From: JAWXTK01 sp044433645
Lineage (GTDB): Bacteria; Bacteroidota; Bacteroidia; Bacteroidales; Rikenellaceae
Assembly (NCBI GenBank): GCA_044433645.1
Contig: JAWXTK010000009.1
Location: forward strand, 4,610 to 68,609
Direction of reading: 5' to 3'
DNA: 64,000 bases
Both the position numbers and the translations under genes were made by a program. Shown piece by piece: positions 43,445 through 52,897 of this stretch. Within the stretch, counting starts at the first letter, position 1. Each line of letters opens with the position of its first letter. Under the pieces are notes generated by a model. It saw only the letters and a program-made list of their open reading frames with translations. It was not told the origin of the DNA and did no database searches.

Positions 43445-44752
43445 GCTCTCCTTCCTTATTATTTTTGCACCTAGAGCATTAAGTCGTTTGTCTATATCCT
43501 CGTAGCCTCTATCTATTTGGTCTACGTTTTGTATTTCGCTCACTCCATCGGCCGACATAGCAGCAATAAGCAGCGCAACCCCGGCCCTGATATCTGGCGA
43601 GGTCATTTGTGTGGCTCTAAGGCTAAAGTTGTGGTTGTGGCCTATTACTGTGGCACGGTGAGGATCGCACAGGATAATTTGAGCTCCCATTTCTATTAGT
43701 CTGTCGACGAAAAATAGTCTGCTCTCAAACATTTTTTGATGAATCAAAACAGAGCCTTTGGCCTGAGTTGCAACCACCAAAAATACAGATAGTAAGTCGG
43801 GCGTTAAACCTGGCCATGGAGCATCGGCTATGGTCATAATTGAGCCGTCTATAAAGTTTTCTATCTGATAATTTTCTTGTTTTGGGATGAAAATATCATC
43901 GCCCCTTTGCTCAAAGTGTATGCCCATGCGAGCGAATTGTGCAGGTATGATGCCTAGGTTCTCAAACGACACATTTTTTATGGTAATCTCGCTCTTGGTC
44001 ATGGCTGCAAGGCCTATGAAACTACCTACTTCTATCATGTCGGGTAGCATGGTGTGCTCTGTGCCACCAAGACTCTCTACGCCCTCTATGGTGAGAAGAT
44101 TAGATGCAACGCCTGATATTTTTGCCCCCATACGGTTAAGCATTTTGCAGAGTTGTTGCAAGTAAGGCTCGCAGGCAGCATTGTAAATTGTAGTTGTGCC
44201 TTTGGCCATAACGGCTGCCATAATAATGTTGGCTGTACCCGTAACAGATGCCTCGTCAAGAAGCATATTGCAGCCTACAAGGTTCTTGCCATGGACGCTA
44301 TAAAAACCATCTAGTGAGTCAAAATCAAATGTAGCACCTAGTTTTTGGAAACCAATAAAGTGAGTGTCTAAACGTCTACGCCCTATCTTATCGCCACCAG
44401 GCTTGGGCATATAAGCTACGCCAAATCTAGCAAGTAGTGCGCCCATCATCATCACTGAACCTCTCAGGCGAGAAGCACGCGCGCGAAAATCATCGCTTTG
44501 CAAATAGTCTAAATTTATATCTTTGGCGCAGAAGCTATAACTGTGCTCACTAATTTCTTTAGTTTCAACACCCATAGCCGATAGTAATTCTATAAGTTGC
44601 ATCACGTCAACTATGCGAGGGATATTATTAACTATTATACGCTCAGGAGTAAGTAAAACTGCGCATAGAATTTGCAGCGCTTCGTTTTTAGCTCCTTGGG
44701 GTGTGATTTCGCCTTTTAGGCTTAGCCCTCCTGTTACTTGAAATATTGCCAT
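43442..44752 (-). CDS. murA: UDP-N-acetylglucosamine 1-carboxyvinyltransferase, Asp variant
   Basis: MurA adds enolpyruvate from PEP to UDP-GlcNAc, the first step of peptidoglycan synthesis. The 436-residue two-domain EPSP-fold protein has GAKNEALQ near residue 20, SRLRGSVMMMGALLARFG and the active-site loop PGGDKIGRRRLDTH. The catalytic Cys (C115 of E. coli) is replaced by D121. The C-terminus has DIRAGVALLIAAM. Cys-to-Asp enzymes from other phyla are active but not alkylated by fosfomycin. Confidence 0.95.
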   Translation of the reverse strand: MAIFQVTGGLSLKGEITPQGAKNEALQILCAVLLTPERIIVNNIPRIVDVMQLIELLSAMGVETKEISEHSYSFCAKDINLDYLQSDDFRARASRLRGSVMMMGALLARFGVAYMPKPGGDKIGRRRLDTHFIGFQKLGATFDFDSLDGFYSVHGKNLVGCNMLLDEASVTGTANIIMAAVMAKGTTTIYNAACEPYLQQLCKMLNRMGAKISGVASNLLTIEGVESLGGTEHTMLPDMIEVGSFIGLAAMTKSEITIKNVSFENLGIIPAQFARMGIHFEQRGDDIFIPKQENYQIENFIDGSIMTIADAPWPGLTPDLLSVFLVVATQAKGSVLIHQKMFESRLFFVDRLIEMGAQIILCDPHRATVIGHNHNFSLRATQMTSPDIRAGVALLIAAMSADGVSEIQNVDQIDRGYEDIDKRLNALGAKIIRKES

Positions 44753-44767
44753 TTTATTTTTGTTTTT

Positions 44768-45550
44768 TTAGCCTGCAACTGAGCAGCTTATGTTAAGTTC
44801 TTCTATTTGTTTTGCTATGTTCTCTAGAGTTGTGTGCTCTGCTTTTTGCAGAGTTTTTAGAGGTGTGTCACGGTCTATGGTGTATATCATCACGCTCTTA
44901 GGTTTAATTTCTTGGAGTAGTTTTAAGTAAGCGCTTACCTCAGCGCTGGTGGTGTTGTCTACGGTGGTATTGTCGGGCAATGTGCCTTTTAGAAACATGG
45001 TTTGGATAATGAGCTGGCCATTAAATTTTTTCATGTTTTCCACTGTATCCTTAACGCTGTAACTTGCTCTGGGTTTGTCTATTGCTGCGACTGTTGAGTC
45101 AAAGGCAGAGTCTAGTTTTAGTATGTTGTTATCAACTTTTAGTAGTGCTGATCTAACGCTCTGTTTGTGTATCATAGTGGCGTTGCTGAGCACAGAAATT
45201 TTAGCCTCAGGACAAATTTCATCTCTTATTTCTATGGTTTTGTCTATTATATGTTCAAAGTCGGGGTGCATGGTAGGTTCGCCATTACCGGCAAAGGTGA
45301 TAACGTCTACTTTAGTGCCCTGAAGAGTTAGCTCCTGCAACTTTTCTCTTAGTTTTAGCAGTACATCTTCAGTCTTATTAAAACTTTTTTTAAGCCCTTT
45401 TTCGTTTTTTGTCCACCCACACTCGCAGTAAATACACTCAAAGCTACATAGCTTATTATCCAGAGGTAGGAGGTTAACCCCAAGCGAAAGGCCAAGCCTG
45501 CGCGAGGAGATAGGTCCAAAAATTATATCATTAAACAAAGATGTAGCCAT
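44768..45550 (-). CDS. Radical SAM protein
   Basis: The 260-residue protein has the radical SAM cluster motif CSFECIYC (CxxxCxxC) near residue 34 after FGPISSRRLGLSLGVNLLP, and FAGNGEPTMHPDF, the GGE-like SAM contact. The layout fits a group of small radical SAM proteins that lack extra clusters; the substrate is unknown. It is not an anaerobic sulfatase-maturase: it is too short and lacks the SPASM cysteines. It is downstream-adjacent to nothing functional except murA, 15 bp away. Confidence 0.85.
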   Translation of the reverse strand: MATSLFNDIIFGPISSRRLGLSLGVNLLPLDNKLCSFECIYCECGWTKNEKGLKKSFNKTEDVLLKLREKLQELTLQGTKVDVITFAGNGEPTMHPDFEHIIDKTIEIRDEICPEAKISVLSNATMIHKQSVRSALLKVDNNILKLDSAFDSTVAAIDKPRASYSVKDTVENMKKFNGQLIIQTMFLKGTLPDNTTVDNTTSAEVSAYLKLLQEIKPKSVMIYTIDRDTPLKTLQKAEHTTLENIAKQIEELNISCSVAG

Positions 45551-45637
45551 TGGGAATCATTCAAATAAATAATATTTCATGTAAAAATATAAATTTTGCA
45601 CAAGTTTTGCAAGTGTAAACCATAAAAACAGAAAATT

Positions 45638-46219
45638 ATGGAAAACTTCTTTGTGCGTTCTATCGAAAATTCTAAACAGGCGATACGATATTGGTGGCTG
45701 CCCACTTTAATTGGTATTATAACCGTGGTTTGTGGTATTTTGATTTTTGCGTTTCCTGCTAGCTCGTATGTGGGGATTTCTTTGGCTTTTGGGCTTATGA
45801 TTATGCTCTCGGGGCTTAGTATGGTTAGCGTTGCGGCGCTAAATACTCATTATATTACCTCGCGAGGCTGGATGATAGTTGGGGGAGTGATAGAGATTTT
45901 CTTAGGACTACTTTTGTGCTTTAACACTGATTTGTCGGCTAGTATCTTGCCTTATTATTTGGGTTTTTGGCTTATGTTTCGCAGCTTTAGTATGTTGGGT
46001 TTGGGTTTTGATATGTTGTCTTTGGGACACAGAGGGGGTGGCTCAACGGTGTTTATTGCATTTTTTGCGCTCTTGGCCTCTATAATTATTCTGTGGCAAC
46101 CCATCACTATTGGCACTTCGGCTGTGGTGCTGTGGACGGGGCTTAGTTTTTTATTTGCAGGCTCAACTATTATTATATTTTCGTGGCAACTTAAGAGTCT
46201 GCATCTAGCTGTGAAATAA
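45638..46219 (+). CDS. HdeD/DUF308-family membrane protein
   Basis: The 193-residue protein has six predicted transmembrane helices in three similar pairs, the layout of HdeD-like DUF308 proteins. The first pair starts WWLPTLIGIITVVCGILIF. In E. coli HdeD contributes to acid resistance; in other bacteria the role is unknown. Its 3' end overlaps recX by 29 bp on the opposite strand. Confidence 0.8.
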   Translation: MENFFVRSIENSKQAIRYWWLPTLIGIITVVCGILIFAFPASSYVGISLAFGLMIMLSGLSMVSVAALNTHYITSRGWMIVGGVIEIFLGLLLCFNTDLSASILPYYLGFWLMFRSFSMLGLGFDMLSLGHRGGGSTVFIAFFALLASIIILWQPITIGTSAVVLWTGLSFLFAGSTIIIFSWQLKSLHLAVK

Positions 46220-46688
46220 TGTTTTTGACTTGGTCTAGCTCATAACCTAAAGAGAGTCCGTAGCGTATTAATTTCTCCCTTACTTTGTAAACGTCGAGGG
46301 TTGTAGAAGATATGTTGCGGCTCTTTTTTTGTAATTTTTCTTTTAAGTTATCGGTTAATTTTTCGCTGTCAACTTCGCTTAAGGTTTGCTCTATTATATC
46401 ACGCGAAATGCCCTTGGCTGCGAGTGCTGCCTTGATTTTATATACTCCCCAGCCACTTAGATTGATTTTCTCGCGTGTGAAAGCCTGAGCGTATCTGTTA
46501 TCGTCTATAAAACGACTCGCGGTTAATTCCTGCAAAATTTTTTGCTTATCACTATCCTTGACCCTCCACTTATACATGAGCCTTAGTGCATCACCCGAAG
46601 ATTTTTCGGCCTTAGCGCATAGTCTCTTAAGCGAGTTTAGGGCTTGCTCATAGGTTTTCTCCTTTGGTATTACAAATTCTTTTGGCAT
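46191..46688 (-). CDS. recX: RecX-like regulatory protein
   Basis: RecX binds RecA filaments and limits their activity. The 165-residue protein has the three-helix repeats of the family: YEQALNSLKRLCAKAEKS, then the SRFIDDNRYAQAFTREKINLSGWG motif and ISRDIIEQTLSEVD. recA is not in the window. It overlaps prmC by 19 bp. Confidence 0.88.
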   Translation of the reverse strand: MPKEFVIPKEKTYEQALNSLKRLCAKAEKSSGDALRLMYKWRVKDSDKQKILQELTASRFIDDNRYAQAFTREKINLSGWGVYKIKAALAAKGISRDIIEQTLSEVDSEKLTDNLKEKLQKKSRNISSTTLDVYKVREKLIRYGLSLGYELDQVKNIISQLDADS

Positions 46689-47521
46689 CTTATCATACGA
46701 GCTTTATCGTTAATATCTTTGCGAAGTTCTATGTTAGTGTAGCCTAAATTCTCTAGCAATTCAACAGTCTTAGATGCGTAATTTTCGTGAATCTCAAAGT
46801 ATAATTTACCTGTGTTGTTAAGAATACGCAAAGCAAGCTTGGCTATTTCACGATAAAAAAGCAAGGGGTCATTATCAGGAACAAAAAGAGCTAGGTGAGG
46901 TTCAAAATCCAGCACATTGTTTCGCATCGTGGCCTTCTCGCTCTCGGGAATATACGGTGGATTTGAAACTATAATATCAAAGCGCGAGGTTTCTATAAAG
47001 TCTGCATCAGGCTTTAGGATATCTACTTGTTTGAGCTTAATATCCAGGCCGTGTAGCTGAGCGTTTGAGCATGCAATCTTAAGCGCATCTTCACTCACAT
47101 CCACGGCAGTTAGCTCAAAACAAGAGTCCATAGCCAGGGCTATGCTTATCGCACCACTGCCTGTGCCTATGTCAAGAATTTTGCCCCTAGAGTTTTCTTG
47201 TTTTATCCAATTAACCAATAATTCGGTCTCATCGCGAGGAATCAAAACCCCACTTGCAACATTTAGTTCAAGGTCTAAAAACCTAGCCTTGCCCAGCACA
47301 TATTGCACAGGCTTTGAGGTGAGTAATTGCTCGGTTAATTCGCTGAGTGTGTGCTCGTTAATCTCTACTGGGGTGTTGCTATCTAAGATATAATCACGCT
47401 GAGTCCACCCAAAAACTTCCTCTAGCGAGAGTTTAGCAATACTAAGAGCCTCTCTTTTCCCATAAATGGGCGTAAGAGAGGCTGCTAATTTATTTAGAGT
47501 ATTTGCTCTAGTTGTTTGCAC
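46670..47521 (-). CDS. prmC: Release factor glutamine methyltransferase
   Basis: PrmC (HemK) methylates the Gln of the GGQ motif in RF1/RF2. The catalytic domain has ILDIGTGSGAISIALA and the NPPY motif in DIIVSNPPYIPESE. An open frame reaches further upstream inside secA, but homologues begin close to the segment NTLNKLAASLTPIYGKREA. The GTG at 47521 gives 283 residues and a 14-bp overlap with the secA stop, so I chose it. Confidence 0.9.
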   Translation of the reverse strand: MQTTRANTLNKLAASLTPIYGKREALSIAKLSLEEVFGWTQRDYILDSNTPVEINEHTLSELTEQLLTSKPVQYVLGKARFLDLELNVASGVLIPRDETELLVNWIKQENSRGKILDIGTGSGAISIALAMDSCFELTAVDVSEDALKIACSNAQLHGLDIKLKQVDILKPDADFIETSRFDIIVSNPPYIPESEKATMRNNVLDFEPHLALFVPDNDPLLFYREIAKLALRILNNTGKLYFEIHENYASKTVELLENLGYTNIELRKDINDKARMIRCQKNL

Positions 47522-50500
47522 CGTGGCAGTTTTTGTATTTTTTACCACTTCCACATGGGCAAGGGTCGTTTCTACCAACTTTTTTATCTGCTTGAGCTGG
47601 GGCAGGACGGCTTCTATCGCCTGCACCTGCTGCTCTGGCTGCTGCCATTCTGCTCTCTTGCAAACGGCTCATATCAGCCATTTTAGGTCTTTCGGCCTTT
47701 TTTTGCTGCACTTCCTGCTCGGTATTAGAGCGAACAGGTATGTAGCCTTTGTTTAAGATAGCCAACACCTCGCGATTCACCTTGTCAAGCATTTTGCTGA
47801 ATAGTTCAAAAGACTCAAATTTGTAGATAAGTAGAGGGTCTTTTTGCTCGTAACTAGCATTTTGAACGCTCTGGCGAAGTTGGTCCATCTCACGAAGGTG
47901 CTCTCTCCAATTATCGTCTATGCTGTTTAGCATCACTATTTTGCTAAATTGTTTGTATATTTCGTTGCAATCAGACTCATAGCATTTTTTAAGGTCAACA
48001 GACACATTGAACGCCATATTACCCTCAGTTACAGGGATATAAATATTCTCATACTCACCTCCACGATCACGATATACATTTGTGATAATAGGCATAGCTG
48101 TCTTGGCCACAGCCTGAGCGTGACGATTGTAAGTGTCTTGAATATCCTTAACGATAAGCTCTATAAGTTCATCTTGTTTTGCTTGCTTGAATGTAGCCTC
48201 GTCAAATGTAGGTTGAACAGCGATTTGGCGAATTAGCTCAACTGAGAATTCATCAAAACTAACATCGCTTGATGAATACTGACTAATGAAACTCTCGGCA
48301 AAGTCCATCATTATATTGTTCAAATCTATCTCTATTCTCTCGCCATAAAGTGCGTGGCGACGACGTGTGTAAATCACCTCACGTTGAGAGTTCATAACAT
48401 CATCATACTCCAACAATCTTTTACGAGTACCAAAGTTATTTTCTTCAACCTTGCGTTGAGCTCTTTCGATAGCTTTAGACATCATGCCTGCTTGGATAAC
48501 TTCGCCCTCTTTAAGACCCATTCTATCCATAAGGCCTGCGATACGCTCAGAACCAAACAAACGCATCAAATCATCCTCAAGCGACACGAAGAATTGTGAT
48601 GAACCTGGGTCTCCCTGACGACCTGCACGACCTCTTAACTGACGGTCTACACGTCTAGATTCGTGGCGCTCGGTACCAATAATTGCAAGACCACCGTTTT
48701 TCTTAACCTCCTCAGAAAGTTTGATGTCCGTACCACGACCTGCCATGTTAGTAGCTATGGTAACCTGAGATGCTCTACCAGCCTCGGCGACTACTTGAGC
48801 TTCTAATTGGTGTTGTTTGGCATTAAGTACATTGTGTTTTATGCCACGTAGCTTAAGCATACGGCTTAATAATTCTGAAATCTCAACCGATGTTGTACCA
48901 ACCAAAACTGGTCTGCCTTCGCCAGTAAGTTTTACGATTTCTTCGATTACGGCGCTATATTTTTCACGTTTAGTTTTGTAAATTAAGTCATTTCTGTCAT
49001 CACGCAAGATAGGGCGATTAGTAGGAATCACAACCACATCAAGCTTGTAGATGCTCCAAAACTCACTTGCCTCAGTCTCAGCTGTACCTGTCATACCTCC
49101 AAGTTTGTGGTACATACGGAAGTAGTTTTGAAGAGTCACCGTTGCAAAAGTTTGAGTTGCAGCCTCAACTTTCACTCTTTCCTTAGCTTCGATAGCTTGG
49201 TGAAGTCCGTCAGAGTAACGGCGACCGTCAAGAATACGACCTGTTTGCTCATCCACGATTTTCACTTTGTTGTCCATTACCACATATTCTATGTCTTTTT
49301 CAAACATAGAGTAGGCTTTAAGTAATTGATTTACAGTGTGTAGGCGCTCAGATTTTACAGCGTAATCATTAACTATTTCGTCTTTTTTCTGCGCTTTATC
49401 CTCCATGCTAAGCGTGCTTTTTTCAAGCTCGGCTAGCGAAGTACCTATATCTGGTAACACAAAGAAACCTTCCTCGCCCATGTGGCGCGATAGGATATCT
49501 TGCCCCTTGTCAGTAAGTTCCACAGAATTAAGTTTCTCGTCTATGACGAAGTATAGCTCGTCAACAATCTCGGGCATACGCTTGTTGTTGTCTTGCATAT
49601 AAGTGTTTTCAGTTTTCAGTAGCAGAGATTTTGCTCCTGGCTCACTTAGGTATTTGATTAATGGCTTATATTTTGGCAAGCCTTTATGTGCACGAAGTAA
49701 AAGTATTCCTCCTTGTTCGTTTTTGCCCTCAGCTATAAGTTTACGAGCCTCAGAAAGCAAAGATGTAACAAGAGTTTTTTGCAGGCCATGTAGTTGGTCT
49801 ATATGAGCGCGATAGGCATCAAACATCTGATCGTCACCCTTAGGCACTGGACCTGAGATGATTAGAGGAGTACGAGCATCATCAATAAGTACTGAATCGA
49901 CCTCATCGACAATAGCATAGTGGTGTTTGCGTTGAACCAAGTCATTTTTAGAGTTTGACATGTTATCACGCAAATAGTCAAAGCCGTATTCGTTGTTAGT
50001 ACCAAAAGTAATATCACACATATAGGCCTTGCGTCTATCATCTGAGTTAGGCTGGTGAGTATCTATACAATCCACCGAAAGCCCGTGGAACATATAAATC
50101 GGTCCCATCCATTCAGAGTCACGTTTAGCCAAATAATCATTGACAGTAACTATGTGAACACCTTTTTTAGCCAAGGCATTTAGGAAAACAGGAAGTGTTG
50201 CAACCAAGGTTTTACCCTCGCCGGTTGCCATTTCCGAGATTCTACCTTTGTGAAGTACCACACCACCAAACAGCTGGCTGTCATAGTGAACCATATCCCA
50301 TGTTAGGGTATTTCCACCTGCGCTCCATGTGTTTGAGTAGTGAGCCTCAGTATCTTGAATAGTCACAAAATCTTTTTCGGCAGCTAAGTCACGGTCAAAA
50401 TCGTTGGCAGTAACAATGACAGTAGAATTTTCTTTGAAACGGCGCGCTGTGTCCTTCATAATAGCGAAGGCCGTTGGCAGAATCTCCTCAAGTTTTATTT

Positions 50501-50807
50501 CTATATCTTTGTCTATCTTTTCTTTAAGATTGTCGATTTGCTTAGAGATTTTTTCTTTCTCCGAGATAGATGTTTCGCTTTTTTCAAGCTCTGTGCTAAG
50601 TTCTACGATTTTAGCCTCATCAGCTGCAATAAAGTCTGCAATTTCTTGTTTTAGAGCCTCGCTTTTTTGGCGAAGTTCATCGTTTGTTAATTTTTCGATT
50701 TCGGGATAAACGGCCTTGATTTTCTCAATGTAAGGCTCGATTTCCTTTCTGTCTTTGTCTTTCTTTGTTCCGAAAAACAGTTTTAAAATACCTGAAACTA
50801 TATCCAT
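47508..50807 (-). CDS. secA: Preprotein translocase ATPase SecA
   Basis: SecA drives export of unfolded proteins through SecYEG. The 1099-residue length is normal for Bacteroidota, which carry insertions relative to the ~900-residue E. coli protein. Motifs: MATGEGKTLVATLP (Walker A), VDEVDSVLIDDARTPLIISG, GTDIKL, and a C-terminal zinc-binding tail NDPCPCGSGKKYKNCHG. An acidic, helical insertion occurs near residues 40-100. Confidence 0.97.
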   Translation of the reverse strand: MDIVSGILKLFFGTKKDKDRKEIEPYIEKIKAVYPEIEKLTNDELRQKSEALKQEIADFIAADEAKIVELSTELEKSETSISEKEKISKQIDNLKEKIDKDIEIKLEEILPTAFAIMKDTARRFKENSTVIVTANDFDRDLAAEKDFVTIQDTEAHYSNTWSAGGNTLTWDMVHYDSQLFGGVVLHKGRISEMATGEGKTLVATLPVFLNALAKKGVHIVTVNDYLAKRDSEWMGPIYMFHGLSVDCIDTHQPNSDDRRKAYMCDITFGTNNEYGFDYLRDNMSNSKNDLVQRKHHYAIVDEVDSVLIDDARTPLIISGPVPKGDDQMFDAYRAHIDQLHGLQKTLVTSLLSEARKLIAEGKNEQGGILLLRAHKGLPKYKPLIKYLSEPGAKSLLLKTENTYMQDNNKRMPEIVDELYFVIDEKLNSVELTDKGQDILSRHMGEEGFFVLPDIGTSLAELEKSTLSMEDKAQKKDEIVNDYAVKSERLHTVNQLLKAYSMFEKDIEYVVMDNKVKIVDEQTGRILDGRRYSDGLHQAIEAKERVKVEAATQTFATVTLQNYFRMYHKLGGMTGTAETEASEFWSIYKLDVVVIPTNRPILRDDRNDLIYKTKREKYSAVIEEIVKLTGEGRPVLVGTTSVEISELLSRMLKLRGIKHNVLNAKQHQLEAQVVAEAGRASQVTIATNMAGRGTDIKLSEEVKKNGGLAIIGTERHESRRVDRQLRGRAGRQGDPGSSQFFVSLEDDLMRLFGSERIAGLMDRMGLKEGEVIQAGMMSKAIERAQRKVEENNFGTRKRLLEYDDVMNSQREVIYTRRRHALYGERIEIDLNNIMMDFAESFISQYSSSDVSFDEFSVELIRQIAVQPTFDEATFKQAKQDELIELIVKDIQDTYNRHAQAVAKTAMPIITNVYRDRGGEYENIYIPVTEGNMAFNVSVDLKKCYESDCNEIYKQFSKIVMLNSIDDNWREHLREMDQLRQSVQNASYEQKDPLLIYKFESFELFSKMLDKVNREVLAILNKGYIPVRSNTEQEVQQKKAERPKMADMSRLQESRMAAARAAGAGDRSRPAPAQADKKVGRNDPCPCGSGKKYKNCHGANN

Positions 50808-50848
50808 ATTGTTTTAATTTTTTTCTAATTAGAGTGTAAATATACACT

Positions 50849-52117
50849 TTATTTTGATAAACTCGCATATTTTATGCGAATTTGCTCCCTGCCAAAGCGA
50901 CATTCTGCACATCTTTTGTCGCTGCAATACGCATTTGATAGCTGAATTAGCGCCTGAGTCTCTGCGCTGTCCTTAGGTTTTAAGCCTGCTGCGCGCCAAG
51001 AATTTACTATGCCATTTCGCTCTGCTGGTAGCTTATAGAGCATATCCACGGCATTTTCTGCCATATCCTCATCGTCTATACACTTGGCATAAGTAAACTT
51101 AACGGGCACTAATTGATTAATAGCCAAAACTTCTTGACGATCCTTGCCAATTTTTTGAGGAATATCCTCATCGTCTCGCCAAAAAACCGAGGTTTCGCCC
51201 TTAAATAACTCATAAATCTGCTCAACTTTTGTAGTTTCTATCAATTTGTTAAACAGCAAATTGTTGTTGTGCAGAAACGATGCAGTTTGCATAAGTCTAG
51301 TAACCGGTTTTCCATTTGCCGTACTCTGATTTTGAACCCAAGCTCCTGCGCGCAGAGGTGTAATATTGTATTTTGCGCCTAGGTGAGAGAAATGCAGCCT
51401 AAGAGTTTTAATATATCCCAACCTATCACTTCTAGTTTGCAAAAGTCCAGAACCTCCATACATCAAGGCCTCAATCACCTCTAAAGATTCTCTCTCGTGA
51501 GCGAAAATATCGTAAGGTATGCGAGTGGCTAGTTCCTTAAAAGGCTTGGTGTTTCTGGGCGAACCCATGGCTCTAAAAAACATCACGTGCAGAGTCTGAT
51601 TCCAGTTCTTATCAGCTTTCTCGTGCTCCTCAATCACCTCATTATACTTGCACTCTAGCCTTTCGTATAGTAGCTGAGTCATAAAGTGAAGATAAATCAC
51701 AGGCTCAAGAGAAGAGATAAATCCCGCGCAGTGTCTTTGTTTTGAGCCACTTTGCAAGTCTTCGAGTAAACTCTCTAGGGCGTTGTCTATGCTCATCGCT
51801 AGCATGGGTATCATCTGCCCACCTCTCTTGCATGAATTTACAGCCTTAACATCTTTGGTGATTACTTGCAGTATGCTATTCTCGCCTATGTTATTGCAAT
51901 CTCTTTGACCAAAAACTACCTCTCCGGTGGACATACATCCGTTTATAATGATTTCTGCACTAGAAAACTCTAGTGAGTTAGTGCTTTGGCGCTCGCCCGT
52001 GTGGATGACAGTTATTTGTTCGCCACATGTGCCCACCAAGCTAGTTTGGGCTTTGAGTTGCGACCATAAAAAAGCTGCTAAAAAAGTCTGTTGGAGGGGT
52101 TTCTTTTCGCTTTTCAT
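50849..52117 (-). CDS. DUF2851-family protein, N-terminal region divergent
   Basis: With the ATG at 52117 the protein has 422 residues; a longer reading overlaps the upstream gene. The second half (MFFRAMGSPRNTKPFKELA, RAGAWVQNQSTANGKP-like, LPAERNGIVNSWRAAGLKPKDSAETQALIQL, CSDKRCAECRFG) fits DUF2851. The N-terminal part normally has conserved GPDFxNAxI and WxGxVEiH motifs; here those positions read SLEFSSAEI and MSTGEVVFG. Function unknown. It is third in an operon after sufE and the DUF59 gene. Confidence 0.72.
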   Translation of the reverse strand: MKSEKKPLQQTFLAAFLWSQLKAQTSLVGTCGEQITVIHTGERQSTNSLEFSSAEIIINGCMSTGEVVFGQRDCNNIGENSILQVITKDVKAVNSCKRGGQMIPMLAMSIDNALESLLEDLQSGSKQRHCAGFISSLEPVIYLHFMTQLLYERLECKYNEVIEEHEKADKNWNQTLHVMFFRAMGSPRNTKPFKELATRIPYDIFAHERESLEVIEALMYGGSGLLQTRSDRLGYIKTLRLHFSHLGAKYNITPLRAGAWVQNQSTANGKPVTRLMQTASFLHNNNLLFNKLIETTKVEQIYELFKGETSVFWRDDEDIPQKIGKDRQEVLAINQLVPVKFTYAKCIDDEDMAENAVDMLYKLPAERNGIVNSWRAAGLKPKDSAETQALIQLSNAYCSDKRCAECRFGREQIRIKYASLSK

Positions 52118-52140
52118 TTGTGTTTGTCTTAGCTGAGAAG

Positions 52141-52467
52141 TTAAAGTAGGCCTAATTCTAACAAGGCTTCTTCTGAAATCATACTTCTGTCCCATGCAGG
52201 CTCAAAAGTTAGCACTACATTAACTTCTTCTACGCCCTTGATTTTTTTAACCTGAGTGTTTACATCACTCAAAAGTTCGTCGGCCATAGGGCAGTTTGGT
52301 GCAGTTAAGCTCATGCGAATATTAGCTACTTGTTCGGGCAGGTATTCTATCTCGTAGATAAGCCCCAAGTCGTAGATACTTACAGGGATTTCGGGATCGT
52401 AGATGTTTTTAAGTGTCATTACAATCTCTTGTTCTATCTTTAATATATCCTCTGGTGTCGTTGTCAT
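52141..52467 (-). CDS. DUF59/MIP18-family protein, SufT-like
   Basis: The 108-residue protein matches the DUF59 family: IYDPEIPVSIYDLGLIYEI at the start, LTAPNCPMADEL carrying the reactive-type Cys, and a FEPAWDRSMISEEALLELGL end. Stand-alone members assist Fe-S cluster maturation, as does SufE encoded 13 bp upstream, so a shared role is likely. Confidence 0.88.
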   Translation of the reverse strand: MTTTPEDILKIEQEIVMTLKNIYDPEIPVSIYDLGLIYEIEYLPEQVANIRMSLTAPNCPMADELLSDVNTQVKKIKGVEEVNVVLTFEPAWDRSMISEEALLELGLL

Positions 52468-52480
52468 TGTCTTGTGTATC

Positions 52481-52891
52481 TTAATTATTATATGCTAGTG
52501 CATATAGTTTAATTTGTTTTAGCATCGCTAGCAGACCGTTTGCACGTGTGGGCGAAAGATTTTCGCTAAGACCTATCTTCTCTATAAAATAAGGTTCAGT
52601 CGCTAAAATTTCTTCGGCCGTTTTGCCTGAATAAACGCGTATTAATAGAGCAATAATTCCCTTAGTGATAATAGCATCGCTGTCGGCTGTAAAGTAAATT
52701 TTGCCGTCTTTTAGCTCTGCTGCTATCCACACTCTTGATTGACAACCGTTGATAACGTATTTCTCGTTACGATACTTGTTGTCCATGGCCTCTAGTGAGC
52801 TACTTAGTTCTATAAGGTAGCTGTATTTATCTAACCATTCATCAAAAACTTCAAACTCCTCGATAATCTCTTCTTGAATTCCCTCTTGCAT
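52481..52891 (-). CDS. sufE: Cysteine desulfuration protein SufE
   Basis: SufE accepts persulfide sulfur from SufS for Fe-S cluster assembly. The 136-residue protein has the active Cys in YVINGCQSRVW (about residue 50) and SDAIITKGIIALLI. No sufS or sufBCD is in the window. The gene precedes DUF59 and DUF2851 on the same strand. Confidence 0.94.
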   Translation of the reverse strand: MQEGIQEEIIEEFEVFDEWLDKYSYLIELSSSLEAMDNKYRNEKYVINGCQSRVWIAAELKDGKIYFTADSDAIITKGIIALLIRVYSGKTAEEILATEPYFIEKIGLSENLSPTRANGLLAMLKQIKLYALAYNN

Positions 52892-52897
52892 ATATTC

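Noticed and set aside
44768..45550. Radical SAM protein as the sulfatase maturase
   Set aside because: It has only 260 residues, lacks the C-terminal SPASM cysteines, and is 13 kb away from the sulfatase.
47522..47626. N-terminal extension of prmC into secA
   Set aside because: The extra 35 residues have no counterpart in the PrmC fold and only reflect an out-of-frame reading of the secA tail.
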